NCBI RefSeq assembly: GCF_028368975.1
Contig: NZ_JAQNDM010000002.1
Coordinates: 1,736,001-1,800,000 of the forward strand
Origin: Stigmatella ashevillena
Lineage (GTDB): Bacteria; Myxococcota; Myxococcia; Myxococcales; Myxococcaceae
Reading direction: 5' to 3'
DNA length: 64,000 nt
Numbering within the stretch: position 1 is the first letter of the stretch; each line of letters starts with the position of its first letter. Below are positions 9,301 to 18,600 of this stretch, piece by piece. A program made the translations under genes and the position numbers. The notes under the pieces are model-generated. The model worked only from the letters and a program-made list of their open reading frames with translations, made no database searches and was not told where the DNA came from.

Positions 9301-12272
9301 TCAGTGAAACGCCGCGCGAGTGAGAGATTGAGTGTGTCGATCTCGATCCCGGGCATGGAAAATGGGTGCGTGACCTTCTTCGTGGGGCTTTGAGACCCGA
9401 GCGCGAGCGTCCCCGTGCATGCCGCATCGTTCAAGGAGAGCGCACCCTGAAACGTGAACGGTTGCTTGCCGAGATCGACTGTGACGTCCCCTCGCACCTG
9501 CACCGTGCGATCCTTACCGGAAACAGCGACGACGACGTTTTCGAACACGAAGGCAGAGAAGACTCGAAATTTCGGCACGGATACGACGAAGCTGCTGCTC
9601 GCCGGCTCGTCTCTGTCGATGAGCGCAGCCGCGTGAAGCGTCGAGTCACCGGGAACGCCGATGTCGATGATGCGGCGAAGCGCGGTGGGCGAGCTCAAGT
9701 CGACGGCACCGAACACGACCACGCCCCGCGTCGGCCACGAAGAGAAGCCGAGCTCTGCCGGCAGTTCCCACCCTGCGGCCTTCGGCAGTCTTGCCTCGGG
9801 AAGAGCTTCCTGCATGCGTGCGATCGGGCTCGTCGTCGCATCGTTCACAGCGCCCGCGTTCACCGCATACACCGCGAAGCGCACGTCTTTCACGCGCACC
9901 AAGGCATCGAGAGCCGCGAGAGAGCTGAGGACGTCCGCAGGCTTGGAATCGCTCCCGATTCCAGCCGCGAACAGATACTCGGCAAAAACATCGTCCTTGC
10001 CCTGCCGGTGGATGAAGTAGGCCCACGTCGTGTCGCCGTGGAACGCACCGCTCGCGGCAAAGATCCCTTCCGTCATGTCGATCGTGAGCGCGCCACGAGC
10101 GATCGAAGTCTCGAGACCCGTTGGCACAACCGTCGCCCACGCGGCCTGCCCACCGAGCGTGTCAGCGAGCGCGCCCACGTCGATCGGTGCACTCACCGAG
10201 ACCGAGACGATGGTGTTCTTCTCCTCGCTTGTCCCGAGCGTGACGCTCGCATCTCCAGACAGCCGCGTGCCGAGCTTGAACGAGCCGGTCGCAGAGACCG
10301 AGTACGGCCGTTGGGCTGTGGGTGGGGTCGTCGTGTCCGGATTCGCACCGAGGGCACCCACCTCCACGGTCGTTTCGAGGTCGCTTAGCTCGAAGGTCGT
10401 CTTTGAAAATGGAAGCTTCCAGCTCACATTCGAGGTGAGGGTGCCCTTGAGCGTGCCGGACGCGGGCGCAACGAGCAGCCCCGCTCCGGTACATACGATC
10501 TCGGGAAATGTGTCGGGCAGCTTGAAATCCGAGGGAAGAAGCTTCGACGAAAGCGACTCGAGCACCGATGTGAGCGAGAGCGCTTCTCCCTGCTTCATGC
10601 TCAAGTCGAGATACCACTCGTCGAACAATTCATAGTTGTTCGCCTCAAGGTCGAACGCCACTCCAAAAACAATCACGTCCGCGCCGAGCGAGACGAAGAT
10701 CTCATTCCATGGCTCGGCAGCAGCGACACGGTTCACCTCGACGGCAACGTCGAGGTGCTCGATCGCCAGGACGCCCTCGAGAATCGTCCACACTTCGCTC
10801 GTCGCGACCGCGAAGCGCGCCCCGCGAAGCCCGTCCTCGTAGCTCACCGACAGCTCGACGAGCGCGAGGTCGCTCAGCAAGGAGAGGCTCGGCGGCAGCT
10901 CAGCCTTGAACTCCGACGCCGACACGCCCACCAGCGCGAGCAGGTCCACAAGCGTGACGTTGAGCCCGGTGGCGGAGGCGTTGACGGACCACGCCGCGCT
11001 CTCGGTCAGGCGCTGCATCTCGACCGGAACCCGCACCGAACCGAGCGCCCATGTTCCTCGAACGACACCCGTGACCGCCGAGTCGCCGAGAGGGTCCTTC
11101 ACGGTCAGCGCCACGCGCAGCGCTTCGAGCGAGAGGCTCTCGATGCCCGGCATCTGCCACGTGTTCGCGGAGTCGAGCTCGAATGCAACGCTGGTCAGCT
11201 TTTGTTGCGTCAGGTCAAACACCATCGCGACCCTGCGAATGACGACGCCGCCGAGATCGGAAAAGCCTGCGGGCAAGCCCGCGCTGAGGTCCTTCGCACC
11301 GACCCACGAGGCCATCTCGGTTGCGAGCTGCCCAATGCCTGGGATCTCGATGTTCGGCAGCGCTTCGAGCGACCATGCATCGCGATCGAACGGCAGAGGC
11401 AGCTCGACCCTCACCGGGACACCCAACAAGTCGATCTCGGCGAAGACCACGCCTGAGACCGTCGGCTGGCGCCCCGCCGTCTCGACGAAGAGGCGCACCT
11501 CCACCCCGTCGACAGCCAGCGCCGAGCGCCCCGCGGAGGCAGAGATGAGCGTGAGGCGCGGAGTGCGAAGGCGGACCGAGGCGCCGGCGATTTTATCGCC
11601 ACTGAATTGCAGCGACAGGTCGGCGATGCCGAGAGCCGAAAGCTCGGCCGGCAGCACGGAATCAAGCTGCAGTCCACCCGCGAGCGCCGGAAGCGTCGAG
11701 AGCGGAAGGGTACCGCTGACAGCATCCGAGGTCGTCTCGAGCAGCCAACCCGACGTCATGCGAGGAAGCGCGAGTCGCGCGGCGCACGCTCCTCCGCCGA
11801 CGGCGAGCAACGCGTCGATGCGCGCGATGTGATGCATCGCGGAACCAAACTCAGGTGAGCGCAGCTTCAAAAGGATCTTTGCATTCTTTGCTGAGACAGC
11901 GGCGGCGTTCAAAAGCGGGAAGCTCGCCGTGGACTCACCGCTCTGCACCGTGAGCGTTCGCAGCGCGCGGTCAGCAACGACGTTCACCGCCGGAAAGACG
12001 ATCGCAGGCAGCGGGCCCGTCGAGCGAGAACGGGCAGGCAAGAGCCCGAGCTTGTCGAGCTCTTCGAGCGACAGCGATTCGAAGTCGAGGCCGTGCCCGA
12101 CGACGCTTCCGCCCTCGGAGACAAACGTCACGTGGAGCGCGTGCTCGCGTCCAAGCACCGACGCCTTGAATCGGATGACGAGCTTGCCGTTTTCGAGCGA
12201 CGTGGTCGCTCCGTCCAGTGGAAGCTTCGCCGGATCGAGCCCTAGCAAATCGGACGCACTGTTGATGTTCAT
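6348..12272 (-). CDS. Giant (1974 aa) beta-rich protein with FnIII-like domains and helical C-terminus
   Basis: Residues 1 to about 1370 are repeated long amphipathic beta units with recurring phrases such as LPPSLSLLSDLALVELSVSY, W(T/Q)(I/M)PG(I/V) and LxLExLxVAVxV. This reminds me of the poorly characterised DUF6603-type proteins, a resemblance I cannot test. Residues about 1375-1415 contain hydrophobic segments (AIAVVGAAVGEALVFGVGG, then IVAAAVLALAGVLGGLG) that could cross or insert into a membrane. Residues about 1430-1770 look like four fibronectin type III-like domains (APGAPSLSFDEGGLAIAWSD; SPTGISASFAEPVLTIAWD). Residues 1775-1974 are helical repeats (FSIESAANALYASFK; HPDLDATQVAVVLYIMFP). 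There is no N-terminal signal. The start ATG at 12272 lies 12 bases after the upstream HNH gene. The gene is intact and strongly codon-biased. A scaffold, lipid-handling or effector role are all possible; none is shown. Confidence 0.85.
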   Translation of the reverse strand: MNINSASDLLGLDPAKLPLDGATTSLENGKLVIRFKASVLGREHALHVTFVSEGGSVVGHGLDFESLSLEELDKLGLLPARSRSTGPLPAIVFPAVNVVADRALRTLTVQSGESTASFPLLNAAAVSAKNAKILLKLRSPEFGSAMHHIARIDALLAVGGGACAARLALPRMTSGWLLETTSDAVSGTLPLSTLPALAGGLQLDSVLPAELSALGIADLSLQFSGDKIAGASVRLRTPRLTLISASAGRSALAVDGVEVRLFVETAGRQPTVSGVVFAEIDLLGVPVRVELPLPFDRDAWSLEALPNIEIPGIGQLATEMASWVGAKDLSAGLPAGFSDLGGVVIRRVAMVFDLTQQKLTSVAFELDSANTWQMPGIESLSLEALRVALTVKDPLGDSAVTGVVRGTWALGSVRVPVEMQRLTESAAWSVNASATGLNVTLVDLLALVGVSASEFKAELPPSLSLLSDLALVELSVSYEDGLRGARFAVATSEVWTILEGVLAIEHLDVAVEVNRVAAAEPWNEIFVSLGADVIVFGVAFDLEANNYELFDEWYLDLSMKQGEALSLTSVLESLSSKLLPSDFKLPDTFPEIVCTGAGLLVAPASGTLKGTLTSNVSWKLPFSKTTFELSDLETTVEVGALGANPDTTTPPTAQRPYSVSATGSFKLGTRLSGDASVTLGTSEEKNTIVSVSVSAPIDVGALADTLGGQAAWATVVPTGLETSIARGALTIDMTEGIFAASGAFHGDTTWAYFIHRQGKDDVFAEYLFAAGIGSDSKPADVLSSLAALDALVRVKDVRFAVYAVNAGAVNDATTSPIARMQEALPEARLPKAAGWELPAELGFSSWPTRGVVVFGAVDLSSPTALRRIIDIGVPGDSTLHAAALIDRDEPASSSFVVSVPKFRVFSAFVFENVVVAVSGKDRTVQVRGDVTVDLGKQPFTFQGALSLNDAACTGTLALGSQSPTKKVTHPFSMPGIEIDTLNLSLARRFTEPNKGTDVVVLGKVRFGVAPTGAGETDARIVVGARLVVEDGSPVLFEAMVEDKALDVGMFLAHCATGDTASWPKTFIDIAFEKGSRISYCAQPKRPGYPTGLSVAANVRLTLVQSIQVALELNVSDAGVTGAAVLKEPIALPFIELAGSTLAHGVYTGGPRLGLSTVKANQGLFFVSGLNFLGKGFLETSVAVRKEGSLTHITGKLELAQPVVPFQGAVSFRYTRKGDGSGDLSIVDWPAFEWAKNLVDIVEGIQDLIESAPAGDCAAFTRVAADRALNTQYQVKPAVSVVGGALRFSLGVDVAIDVVGYHVRTVSLKGLAVDVSATTRFDDVPSLLAVGLANGTKDFVSDLLDDPWTLTLLLACALGPKAAEVGAALLCRGLISELTSYAIAVVGAAVGEALVFGVGGIVAAAVLALAGVLGGLGPDAPPSEHRQPPKAPGAPSLSFDEGGLAIAWSDVGATSYDVLVTESGKQTTMPFHAVPGPRVVVPTTSLVLGRTYSVQIIAANATGEKSAGMAARLYVPASPTGISASFAEPVLTIAWDAPPNEVSGHTVLIEENGAPIVPALHPTMTRTTAAMTGAGLERGGKFVASVRATAKDAVSPKSAGVRFDLKVLPSPSGLSLFTDAGHVHATWQGDAAGTFEVEVDGTLRAPVVGCVDAITGPRIVHGATISVRVKASAPLSFGTFSPAVVLRVVELGRPPPLDLREENGAIIATWAVEPRATSHEVEVLGLSSPPKIEYSAAFARISGQGIASGVPLQVRVRSLALSAQSAWSDTRFITVTEAPNDFGALVKGLDLYGAAHLFRTMFPERSAEELCKEIRGVFPKATLMKLAIALQRTRFSIESAANALYASFKPTAPVLARALKTAYPSPDVLATASELVTAGEEITLATRNLHTRHPDLDATQVAVVLYIMFPAETHYDELGRAGGAARIPTKYYVTSLKSAGFGREAVEDAVMILVPGIEDADHDFFVELFARAFAR

Positions 12273-12284
12273 GTTCGCGGTGCC

Positions 12285-13088
12285 CTAGAACGTGTGTTGC
12301 GTACCGGGGAAGGCGCCCGCGCCAAAGAGGCTCGTCATCCACGCGGCCTTCTCAGGACTCGCCGGCAGGGTGTTCTGAAAGACGGTCACCCACACCGACC
12401 AAAACCCCGTCGCGATAGCAGCCTCTCGAATCTGGTTTCTCAGCGGATCAAAGAACCACGAAGGCGGTAGATGGGCAGAAAGAAGACCCGCGAGTCTCGT
12501 GGCGCGCTCCCAGGCTGCGGTCCGATTGAGCACCCTCCTGTCGCTCATCTTCGGATCTTTCTCCTCCGTGGCGCTGATGTTGAGCCCCATCAGCGTGATC
12601 GTCTGGAGAAGCTTTACTTTGTTCTCCGCGCTCACCACGTTCGGCTTTATCCAAACACAGTCGAACGACTCGTTGTCATTTGCCGCAGGCTTTTTTGCGA
12701 GAAGACCATCAGCGAAGAGCTGCTTTCGAGTCTTGACCTCTCGCGCGTAGCTGACCATTGAAAATTTGTAGCTGCCTGTATCGGGAAAGAACATGCGGCG
12801 GAGAATTTCTCCGCTTTGTGCGCCGAAGTCTAACTTGTGTGAATTGCAATTTGTGCACGCAAGCAGGAGGTTGCCCCAGTCGTCCGGGTCGACGGAGGGA
12901 TTGCTCTTGGGATTCTTGTGCTCGACGGCGAGGTTGACGCCCAGTGGCACCTCACAATACGAGCAATATTCACCGAGTCGCTGAACGAGCGAAGGGCGCC
13001 AGTACCCATAGCCTTCGACTTGAATCTGCCCCTCGGTGTTTCGGTTGCCCGTACGCGTGGGCTTGGTTCCTCGATTCACGGGTCTCAT
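12285..13088 (-). CDS. HNH endonuclease domain protein (second of a pair)
   Basis: The protein has 267 residues and opens with MRPVNRG, nearly the same as its neighbour's MRPIDRG. A four-Cys HNH finger spans residues 42-85: CSYCEVP, then AVEHKNPKS with the metal/catalytic His57, then WGNLLLACTNCNSHK. The C-terminal region has DRRVLNRTAAWE and IATGFWSVWVTVF, which correspond to DRRMIKRTRAF and LATGFWTVWWWTY in the upstream gene, so the two are full-length relatives rather than just sharing a finger. Its ATG overlaps the upstream stop (ATGA at 13085-13088). HNH proteins of this kind cut DNA or RNA; the target is unknown. The pairing with the giant beta protein suggests a conflict or toxin role (inference). 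Confidence 0.85.
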   Translation of the reverse strand: MRPVNRGTKPTRTGNRNTEGQIQVEGYGYWRPSLVQRLGEYCSYCEVPLGVNLAVEHKNPKSNPSVDPDDWGNLLLACTNCNSHKLDFGAQSGEILRRMFFPDTGSYKFSMVSYAREVKTRKQLFADGLLAKKPAANDNESFDCVWIKPNVVSAENKVKLLQTITLMGLNISATEEKDPKMSDRRVLNRTAAWERATRLAGLLSAHLPPSWFFDPLRNQIREAAIATGFWSVWVTVFQNTLPASPEKAAWMTSLFGAGAFPGTQHTF

Positions 13089-14872
13089 ACCGCCCCCACG
13101 GGTGATTGGGTGCCGACAAACCGGAGTGTGTCGAGGAGGTCAGCCTGCAAAGGTTCGCGGTCTGGCGGCACAGCGATGAATCTCGAGTACGTCCACCACC
13201 AGACAGTCCAAAAGCCTGTGGCGAGGACCGTCTCCGCGATGGCGGCTCTCATTGCATCCTCCTGAGCCTTGTTGCCCACGGCAAGCCCCCAACGGCTGAT
13301 CGTCTCCAACGCGGTGACGAACGCCCGCGTTCGCTTGATCATGCGCCTATCCGTCAGCTTATTGCCGTACTTCGCAGCCTCGACGATGTTGAGCTTGAGG
13401 TCGTCGATGAGCGCCTTCTTGACGAGACGGTGAGAGCCCACGGGAACGATGCGGAGTTCCACGTCGAATTGCTGTCCGCGCCTGAGCGAAAAGATGCTCT
13501 GGTCAAGGTCCAAGAGGAGGTGAAAGCGCTTCTTGACCGTGATGATTGTCTCTTTCCTGTCGGCTTCAACCTGGATGAAGTCAGCGCCCGCCTGAACCGC
13601 GTACTGAGGCTCGGCGAGCTTCTGAAGCACCTCATCGGGCACGTTTCCCGACAGGATTTGCATGCGTACGCGGCGGGCACTCTCGCGAATCTCCTTGGAG
13701 CTAAAGAGTGGCTTGTCTTTGCTGAATTCGGCGAGAACACGCCTACCCTCTTGGAGAGAATAGAGATAGTTGTTATCCCTCAATTTGCTCAGATCGAGTG
13801 TGAACACGCGCTTCTCGATGATTTCGATCAACCTCGGGCTCTTCACTGCGAACGTGATGTCAGGAGAGTTGATATCGAGCGTCAATCTATACTTCTGCAA
13901 AATCGCGTGCAGCGCTGGCGTGAGGATGGTCGTGTTTGCGCCGCCGCAATCGGCCGCAAGAACCTCTTCGAGTTCTTCGTTGACCGACACGGTCACACCC
14001 GTGCCAGAATCCTCGATGAACTTGATGGCGCCGGAGAAAATCCAAGACGCAATGGCGGAGTTGTCGATCGGCTCCGCGCGTACGAGCGTCCCATCGTCGT
14101 TATAGGCGACCTTTTGCAAGGTATACTGAAACTCATCCAGAAAATTATTATAGTTTTCTTCGCTCGGCCAAAAGTAAGCATCAAGAACTTTTTCCACGAT
14201 CTTGCTTTCGGGAGCCCCTTCCATGATGAGCTGGCTCGCTAATAAGCGAGGCGGCTTGTCGCTCTTGAAGCTGTTGCACATCGCGCAGGACAGGAGAAAG
14301 TTCGACCACGCGAGCGAGCGCAAGGGAAAATCGCTCTTCGGCAACATGTGCTCGACGGCGAGACTGGTCGCTATCGGGAGTTCGCAATACGAACAATATT
14401 GGCCGAGCCTGGTGACGAGATCCCGCCGCGATTTGCCGTAGCTCGAGTCCTTTAGACTCTTGACGGTCTCTTTGACCTTCGCCACAAAATTTTGGAGTCT
14501 CGTCCGCAACGCCACGCAGTCATCATCGAGATTCGCGGGTCCTGCCTGTTCGATCCGGATGTATTCATTGTTCAATGCCACGAACTCCGCGTGGAGTTGG
14601 TCGATCGCTCCCCAGGGCGTGACGGTGATCTTTGCCTTCTTGTTCGGTGTCGTGGCCGCCACGGATCTCCGGCGCTTCCGCGTGCCCCCGACGACAGCCG
14701 GAGCACTCGCCGCGAGTTGGCTTGTGAGCTTGCTGATCGCGTATTGGGCCCGCGCGATGTACCCGCGGATAACAACCCCATGGTGAAACGTGAGGTGGTC
14801 CCGCTGCTTTTGGGTGAGCGCGGCCCAATTCGACGGGTAGGTCTGCGGGATGCCTCGATCGATGGGTCGCAT
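13085..14872 (-). CDS. HNH endonuclease domain protein (first gene of the operon)
   Basis: The chosen start is the ATG at 14872 (MRPIDRG), because GAGGGTGG lies upstream and the sister gene starts with the same motif; the frame is open to 14959. This gives 595 residues. The N-terminal 150 residues contain a coiled or helical stretch and a basic patch (GGTRKRRR, NKKAKITV). The HNH finger is at residues 160-203: CSYCELP, AVEHMLPKSD with His175, and WSNFLLSCAMCNSFK. About 200 extra residues separate the finger from the C-terminal domain shared with the next gene (LATGFWTVWWWTY). It is the promoter-proximal gene of the four-gene operon. The middle part has more A/T-ending codons than the giant gene, consistent with acquisition by transfer. 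Confidence 0.85.
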   Translation of the reverse strand: MRPIDRGIPQTYPSNWAALTQKQRDHLTFHHGVVIRGYIARAQYAISKLTSQLAASAPAVVGGTRKRRRSVAATTPNKKAKITVTPWGAIDQLHAEFVALNNEYIRIEQAGPANLDDDCVALRTRLQNFVAKVKETVKSLKDSSYGKSRRDLVTRLGQYCSYCELPIATSLAVEHMLPKSDFPLRSLAWSNFLLSCAMCNSFKSDKPPRLLASQLIMEGAPESKIVEKVLDAYFWPSEENYNNFLDEFQYTLQKVAYNDDGTLVRAEPIDNSAIASWIFSGAIKFIEDSGTGVTVSVNEELEEVLAADCGGANTTILTPALHAILQKYRLTLDINSPDITFAVKSPRLIEIIEKRVFTLDLSKLRDNNYLYSLQEGRRVLAEFSKDKPLFSSKEIRESARRVRMQILSGNVPDEVLQKLAEPQYAVQAGADFIQVEADRKETIITVKKRFHLLLDLDQSIFSLRRGQQFDVELRIVPVGSHRLVKKALIDDLKLNIVEAAKYGNKLTDRRMIKRTRAFVTALETISRWGLAVGNKAQEDAMRAAIAETVLATGFWTVWWWTYSRFIAVPPDREPLQADLLDTLRFVGTQSPVGAV

Positions 14873-14957
14873 TCGTCCACCCTCTTTGAAACCGTCCAAG
14901 CCAAAGCGCGCGCGAACGATACAGAGGAGAACGCCTGTCCCACAGCAGGGTGAAGGC

Positions 14958-14987
14958 AAGGGCGCATCCGGGACACGTGAAGCCTGA
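14958..14987 (+). pseudogene. Last ten codons of a lost tyrosine integrase
   Basis: Read on the plus strand this encodes KGASGTREA-stop, matching the last codons of the island integrase (RGTYGTHEA-stop, ending at 59060). The similarity continues past the stop through a hairpin and up to the 27-bp attachment repeat. No integrase sequence is left further upstream, where the HNH operon starts. I read it as the right end of an older, related element in the same tRNA site. Confidence 0.7.
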
Positions 14988-14994
14988 AATGCCA

Positions 14995-15026
14995 GCGGCC
15001 GGAACCCTTGGGAGAGTTCCGGCCGC
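14995..15026. terminator. Perfect 11-bp hairpin downstream of the integrase remnant
   Basis: GCGGCCGGAAC pairs with GTTCCGGCCGC around a 10-base loop. The island integrase has the equivalent hairpin after its stop codon (59068-59102), so the structure belongs to the integrase-att module. It has no T run, so it may be a bidirectional transcription block or a recombination-related structure. Confidence 0.55.
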
Positions 15027-15038
15027 CGGACTTCATTC

Positions 15039-15065
15039 TGGAGCGGGAAAAGGGATTTGAACCCT
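15039..15065. other. Left attachment site (27-bp core)
   Basis: This core is identical over 27 bases to 59118-59144, which is the 3' end of the tRNA-Gly gene including CCA on the minus strand. After 15065 the sequence departs from the tRNA, so only the T-arm and acceptor part is duplicated, as expected for a tRNA-targeting tyrosine integrase. Confidence 0.9.
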
Positions 15066-15652
15066 GCCCGAGGGGATGGAAAAACCTGAAGCAGGACGCG
15101 CCGTTACCCACCATCCCCTTGATTTTCCTCGGATTCTTCATCCCTTCCCGTCCCACCCTGTCCCACCTGGTTCCGCCTGATTCCGCGCCGGAGGGGCACA
15201 TACGGGGCACATGGGCGAGGCCCCATGGCACAGAGTCACTGCTCCTCGACTCGCCCAGCATACGAGCCAGCGCCTCCCGATGTCGGGGAAGAAATCCCTG
15301 CGGCCCCCTACTCGACAACGCCTGCTGACCGGGGAGTTAGTTGCCCGGAGTACCGGGAGAGCACCTCACCTGATGCAGGCGGGGTGCACATCGGAGCGAA
15401 CGAGTTGCCGCGGCGGAGAGCCCACAAAGCCACGTTGTTGACGGCCTTGGAGTGGCACCCAGACATCCTACCTGCACGGCGCCGGGGGGATGTGCCATGT
15501 TGGATCGCCTGGGGCTGCTTCCTGCGTCGGGGAGATTAGCCCCCAGCAAGGGTTCACCCAGCAGGCATGGTGGTGAGCCCCAAGCAGGAGCTGCCCATCG
15601 GTGGCCGAAATCTGGGGCTTCGCCGACCTGATATTCTCCCGCGCCCCAAGCC
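15066..15652. other. Left arm of the island, no gene seen
   Basis: These 587 bases have no convincing coding frame. They contain repeated short motifs of the type expected for integrase arm sites: two copies of GTCCCACC at about 15150-15170, and GGGGCACATACGGGGCACAT at about 15195. The second is close to the end of the integrase gene near the other attachment site (GGGGCACATACGGGACACAT). The promoter of the GHKL/DUF3883 gene must also lie here. Confidence 0.5.
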
Positions 15653-18600
15653 ATGGCGAACAAGAAGACAAGGGGTGACACTTCTCAGCCCCAGGATCCC
15701 GTTGAGAGCATCCGAGAGAAGACCATCGGCGAGATCCGCACCTTTATCGCCGAGTTGGGAAACGGGACCGCGCAATACCGCACCGTCCACAGTCTCACCC
15801 AGCAGATTGAGCATCAGTACCACTCCCGCTTCATCATCGAGTTGCTGCAGAACGCACATGATGCGCTGCTTGCGGATCCCTCCGTCGGAAAAGGGCGCAT
15901 CGAGGTGGCCTTGGTCACGGAGTCCTCAGGCGCTTCATCGATCTACGTCGCCAATGACGGACGGCCGTTTCAGCCCGAGAACTTTCTAGCGATCGCTCGC
16001 CTCGGACAGAGCAACAAAGATCCCACCCAATCCGTAGGGCACAAGGGGCTCGGATTTCGCAGCGTGCTCGAGGTCTGCGATGCACCGGAGATCTACTCGC
16101 GAGCACCAACGGCGCCGGATCTCGGATCTGGAGTGGCATGCTTCGACGGCTACTGTTTCCGCTTCGCGCCAAGCATCGTCGCAGCCATCGGCGAGGCGGC
16201 TCTCGAGCTGCTAGAGGGCGGCACCGAAGCGCGCGTCAGGCTGGACGGTATCGAGCTGGCAACCGGACCGGTGGACGCGGAACGTTACCGGGCCCGGATT
16301 CATGCGAGCGGTACGGATCCCATGAAGGAAGCGCAGTTGCTGTCGGCGTACCTGCTGCCATTGCCGGTAACTGCGCAGCCGCCTCACGTCGCTGACTACG
16401 CAGCCCGCGGCTTCAGCACGGTGGTGCGGCTCTCCCTCCGCGACGAGGCAGCCCGCCGAAACGCACTCGAGCGTCTCGCAGAGATCGACGAGGAGACCTT
16501 CCTCTTTCTGCACGCGCTCTCGCATCTTGATCTGCGTGTCCCAGGTGAGGCATCGCGCTCCTATCGCAAGTTCACAGTGGCCCCACCGCCCGAAGGCTTC
16601 GAGCGCCAGATCCGCATCGTAAGGGACGGCGTCGAGGGTGAAGCCGTGTTCCGACTCTGGGAACGGACTGTAGGCGGTGAGAATGCAGAGGAGGCCGCCG
16701 AGCTTCAGGTAGCCGTGAAGGGGCTCTCGGAGAGTTGGAAGAAACTGACCGAGGTGTCGCTCGCGGTCGCTGTGCGCCTCGACCAGCCAACGGAAGGCCT
16801 GTTCTTCATCCATCTTCCGACGAAGCTGCCCACCGGAGTCGCCGCTCATCTGCATGCGCCCTTCTATGGAGATCTCAGCCGTAAGAACATCGATTGGACG
16901 AATCCGCTCAACGCGCTGCTGCTCCGCTACGTGATCAAGTGGATCGATCAACTCGTGCGCCAGCATCTGGCCGGAGGAGGGCTTCAAGATGCGCTCGCGA
17001 TCATCGACCTGCTGGCACCGCTGCAAGGGAGCACCAACGCCATACAGAGCATCATCCCTGGCCTGAAAGACACCGCTCTGCTGCTCACCGACAAGGGCTG
17101 GAAGACGCCAGCCCAAGCCAGGCTCATCCCCCAACCCGCTAACAGGAGGCTGCTCGATGCGAGTCGGCTACGGCGCCATGCGGCTTTCGCCGCGCTCCCC
17201 CAGGACCTGGAGTCACGCCGCCCTGCCCTGACCCTCTTGTTCCGCCAGCTACAGCTCGACGACAAGCCCACCTATCAAGAGTTGGCAGAAACCCTTCAAG
17301 GTGTGGCGCGCGACCTGCACGCTCGCCTGCGGAAAGCGCCCGAAGAGGGGGCCTCCGAGTGGGTAACCTTCTGGCAGGAAACCGAGCAGCTCATTCCTCG
17401 GGACCATGCGCGATTTCTCCGCGATCAGAGCCTCCTGCTCTCACATGACGGCGAACTGCTGACAAGCTCGTCGTCCAGGCATGGACCAAAGATCTTCTTC
17501 CAGCCGTCGAGAGGCGAAGAGGACGAGCCCCTTGAGGCAGGGGGGTTAAGCCGTATCCAAGTGCCTCCCACGCTTTCCGCAAGCATCGCGTTCCTCTCGG
17601 ACAGCATCCCGCTCCTCCAAACCGTTACAGCTGGCCGCCGCGAAAAGACGGCGGTCCGTCGTTATCTCGAGGGGACACTGGTCGATGAATACGGCGCCTT
17701 GCCCATCTTGCGCGACGTCGTCATCCCCTCATTGCCGAGAGGCCGGGTCATCGAGGGTTCACCGGAGGCGGATCGCTGCCGGGAGGCACTCGACTTCGGA
17801 CTGCGCATCATCCGAGGCGCGTCCGGGCAGACTTCGCTGCTCCCATTGCTCAGCCAACTACGGGTGCCGTGCAAGGGCGGCTGGTTCGTCGCCTCTGACA
17901 CGGCGTTCGGGCCCGGGTGGGAACACCGTGGAGGTGAGGCGCTTCTTGCGCTGCTCGACGAGACCCATACGGAGCATGCTGGCTTCGAGCGGGATCGGCT
18001 GTTGCTGCCGCCGGACCACCCGAACTGGTCAGGGCATGGGCCAGGACTGGCGAAATGGCTGGACCAGGCGGGCACCACCCGTGGGCTGCGGTTGCGCCCA
18101 TTCAAGGAGGACTGGTCGTCCCTGTGCCGGTCCGCATACTGCCGGTTTCAGACGCTCCCGGAACATCCCCCACCGGGTGTGGCTGCCGCACAGTGGCAAG
18201 CGTACCGCCATGCCATCCGGGAGACAACCTCCACTCATTACTCGGGGTGGTTTACGTACGAATGGAAGGATCAGCGGCGTATCGCCGCGCTCGACCGCTT
18301 CGATTCGCTCTCACGCGCGGGACGAAGCGCACTGATGCAGGTCCTTCTACACTCGCTCTCATGCTGGCCTCCTGAGTGGAGCAGCGCCTCCCTGCACAAG
18401 CTTGAAGGGAACCCTCATCGCATCACGACCCCCTCCTTCCTGCGTCACACTCTCGCCGAGCTGGAATGGATATGGCTCGACGAAGAGTCCAAGGGGGCGC
18501 GCCCCCGGAGTCGGTGGTTCGTACCCCAGGTCATCGATCGCCGTCAGGCGCGGCAGTTCGAGCACCTGCGGCCAGCACCGGCCTCCGTCGTGAAAGCCAC

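Noticed and set aside
15211-15539. Short plus-strand frames in the left arm of the island
   Set aside because: Three overlapping frames with no codon bias in any one and no similarity; the region carries att-arm-like repeats instead.
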